Assembly: GCA_002469605.1 (NCBI GenBank)
Contig: DKMV01000095.1
Coordinates: 13,742-20,515 of the forward strand
Source of the DNA: Leclercia sp. UBA7405
GTDB lineage: Bacteria; Pseudomonadota; Gammaproteobacteria; Enterobacterales; Enterobacteriaceae
Reading direction: 5' to 3'
Length of the DNA: 6,774 nucleotides
The translations under genes were made by a program, and so were the position numbers. The number at the start of each line of letters is the position of its first letter. Positions within the stretch are counted from its first letter, which is position 1. Under the pieces are notes generated by a model. The model saw only the letters and a list, made by a program, of their open reading frames with translations. It ran no database searches and was not told where the DNA came from. Shown in pieces: positions 5,437 to 6,774 of this stretch.

Positions 5437-6774
5437 CACTTGATTTGATACGCACGGTTCCACCAGCCACTTCTGCCAGCTGGCCCGCACCAGATCCCGC
5501 TCGGCGGCAAAGCAGGCCAGATCGACGTGGCCGGGCTGCTCCTGCAGTGCCCGATGGTGCAGCTCGTCACGCAGCGTGGTGTAGGCGCGGGTTAACGCCA
5601 GCGCCTCCTCCTCCTCCATGATGCCGTTTTGCGCCAGCAGCTCCAGAATGCGCACGTTATCCGACCAGCGGGTCAGCTTCGGCTTCAGGTGGGCATGGCG
5701 CAGCACCAGATACTGGGTAATAAACTCAATGTCAGTGATCCCGCCCTCATCGGCTTTGATATCGAAGCGATCCCGGTGCTTATTGCCAAGATGGGCGCGC
5801 ATTTTTTCGCGCATCTCCCGCACTTCGGTTTGCAGGGTTTCCCCCACGCGCGTGGCGGTGAGCACCTCCCGGCGCACGGTATCGAACTGGCTTTTTAACT
5901 GCGGATCGCCATACACCACCCGGGCGCGCACCAGCGCCTGATGTTCCCAGGTCCAGGCTTCGTTCTGCTGATAATCGGCGAAGGATTCGACCGAGGTCAC
6001 CAGCATCCCCGCCGCCCCGGACGGACGCAGGCGGGCATCCACCTCGTAGAGAATGCCCGACGAGGTGCGGGTGCTGAAAAGGTGCATAATGCGCTGGGCC
6101 AGGCGCAGATAGAACTGGCGCCCGTCGATCTCCCGCTCGCCGTCGGTCATGACGTCCACCGGGCAGTCGTGCAGGAAGATAAGATCCAGATCGGAGCTGT
6201 AGCCCAACTCCCAGCCGCCCAGCTTGCCATAGCCCACCACCGCGAAGCCGCGCCCTTCGCGATCCGCAAGATGTTTTGGCTGGCCGTAGCGCGCCATCAT
6301 CTGCACCCACGCCTGCTGCACCACCGCGTCAATGATCGCCTCCGCCAGCCAGGTTAAGTGATCGCTCACTTTCATCACCGGTAGGGTTTCGGCGATATCG
6401 GCCGCCGCCACGCGCAGCATCTGTGCCTGCTTAAATTGCCGCAGCGCCTCCAGCTGCTGCTCCTCGTCCTCTTCCGGCACGCGTAGCAGATACTGGCGCA
6501 GCTCGTCGCGATAGGCGTCGGTCGCCGTAGGCTGGTAGAGGGTGTTGGGATCGAGCAGTTCATCCAGCAGCAGCGGATAGCGCGCCAGCTTGTTGGCCAC
6601 CATCGGCGAGGCGGCGCAGAGGGTGATCAGATGCTTAAGCGCACCGGGGAACTCGCTCAGCAGCTCCAGATAGGTGGTACGGGTAATAATGCCGCTTAAT
6701 AGCGGCGTCAGGCGCGAGAGGGGCACCGGCGCATCCGCCCGGGAGCAGACCTCGCTGAGCAGGTGCGGCATCAG
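5434..6774 (-). CDS. glnE: GlnE, glutamine synthetase adenylyltransferase / adenylyl-removing enzyme (C-terminal part)
   Basis: The frame is open to the window edge (first codon CTG, 6774-6772) and gives the last 446 residues; the E. coli protein has 946. GlnE adds AMP to, and removes AMP from, a tyrosine of glutamine synthetase under control of PII and glutamine, tuning nitrogen assimilation in the cytosol. The visible part is the adenylylating half (AT domain). It contains the nucleotidyltransferase signature [20 protein letters not shown], whose two aspartates (partial residues 195 and 197) correspond to Asp701 and Asp703 of E. coli. The C-terminal helical region ends [14 protein letters not shown]. 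The N-terminal adenylyl-removing half is outside the window. Six residues (CVSNQV) follow the usual WLVEP/WLVEE end, apparently a short tail. hldE follows 40 bp downstream on the same strand. Confidence 0.97.
   Translation of the reverse strand: MMPHLLSEVCSRADAPVPLSRLTPLLSGIITRTTYLELLSEFPGALKHLITLCAASPMVANKLARYPLLLDELLDPNTLYQPTATDAYRDELRQYLLRVPEEDEEQQLEALRQFKQAQMLRVAAADIAETLPVMKVSDHLTWLAEAIIDAVVQQAWVQMMARYGQPKHLADREGRGFAVVGYGKLGGWELGYSSDLDLIFLHDCPVDVMTDGEREIDGRQFYLRLAQRIMHLFSTRTSSGILYEVDARLRPSGAAGMLVTSVESFADYQQNEAWTWEHQALVRARVVYGDPQLKSQFDTVRREVLTATRVGETLQTEVREMREKMRAHLGNKHRDRFDIKADEGGITDIEFITQYLVLRHAHLKPKLTRWSDNVRILELLAQNGIMEEEEALALTRAYTTLRDELHHRALQEQPGHVDLACFAAERDLVRASWQKWLVEPCVSNQV

Noticed and set aside
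5780..6310. 176-residue minus-strand frame within glnE and plus-strand frames opposite it
   Set aside because: All overlap the conserved adenylyltransferase domain of glnE. The composition is Arg/Gly/Ala-rich shadow sequence.
1..6774. Possible mobile element, phage, CRISPR, toxin-antitoxin or defence system
   Set aside because: Every stretch is assigned to conserved core genes in tight order. There are no direct repeats, integrase, transposase or unassigned coding space, so no new system is claimed.

Overview
This is an ordinary chromosomal core segment of a gamma-proteobacterium of the Enterobacteriaceae. The gene set and near-full-length protein similarity match the E. coli tolC-ygiBC / zupT-ribB / hldE-glnE neighbourhood. 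The high GC of the coding regions and the compact layout suggest an Enterobacter/Klebsiella-like genus rather than Escherichia itself. The genus is inferred from recall, not from a search. I see no mobile element, CRISPR array, tRNA or rRNA, and no unknown gene system. The points of interest are regulatory.

Layout, left to right. The 3' two thirds of ygiC (+) enters from the left edge and converges on ygiD (-, DOPA-extradiol-dioxygenase family), with a GC-rich hairpin between the stop codons. A 197-bp AT-rich divergent region separates ygiD from zupT (+, ZIP-family metal importer) and carries a 17/19 Fur-box match just before the zupT ribosome binding site. zupT converges on ribB (-, riboflavin synthesis) across a bidirectional intrinsic terminator. 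Upstream of ribB lies a 376-bp non-coding stretch. It holds the ribB Shine-Dalgarno, a possible leader terminator, a complete FMN riboswitch, the ribB promoter (with a 15/19 Fur-box-like sequence in its spacer), and the divergent ubiK promoter. ubiK (+, ubiquinone biosynthesis accessory factor) converges on hldE (-, LPS heptose precursor synthesis) over another bidirectional terminator. hldE lies 40 bp downstream of glnE (-), whose C-terminal half runs off the right edge.

The genes do not form one pathway. They are housekeeping units packed as three convergent pairs (ygiC/ygiD, zupT/ribB, ubiK/hldE), each sharing a hairpin, and two divergent pairs (ygiD/zupT, ribB/ubiK), each sharing a promoter region. 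glnE-hldE is the only same-strand pair and probably an operon, although an extended -10 promoter candidate for hldE overlaps the glnE stop codon. A possible link is iron: zupT imports divalent metals including iron, and RibB makes a flavin precursor. Both have Fur-like sites in their control regions.
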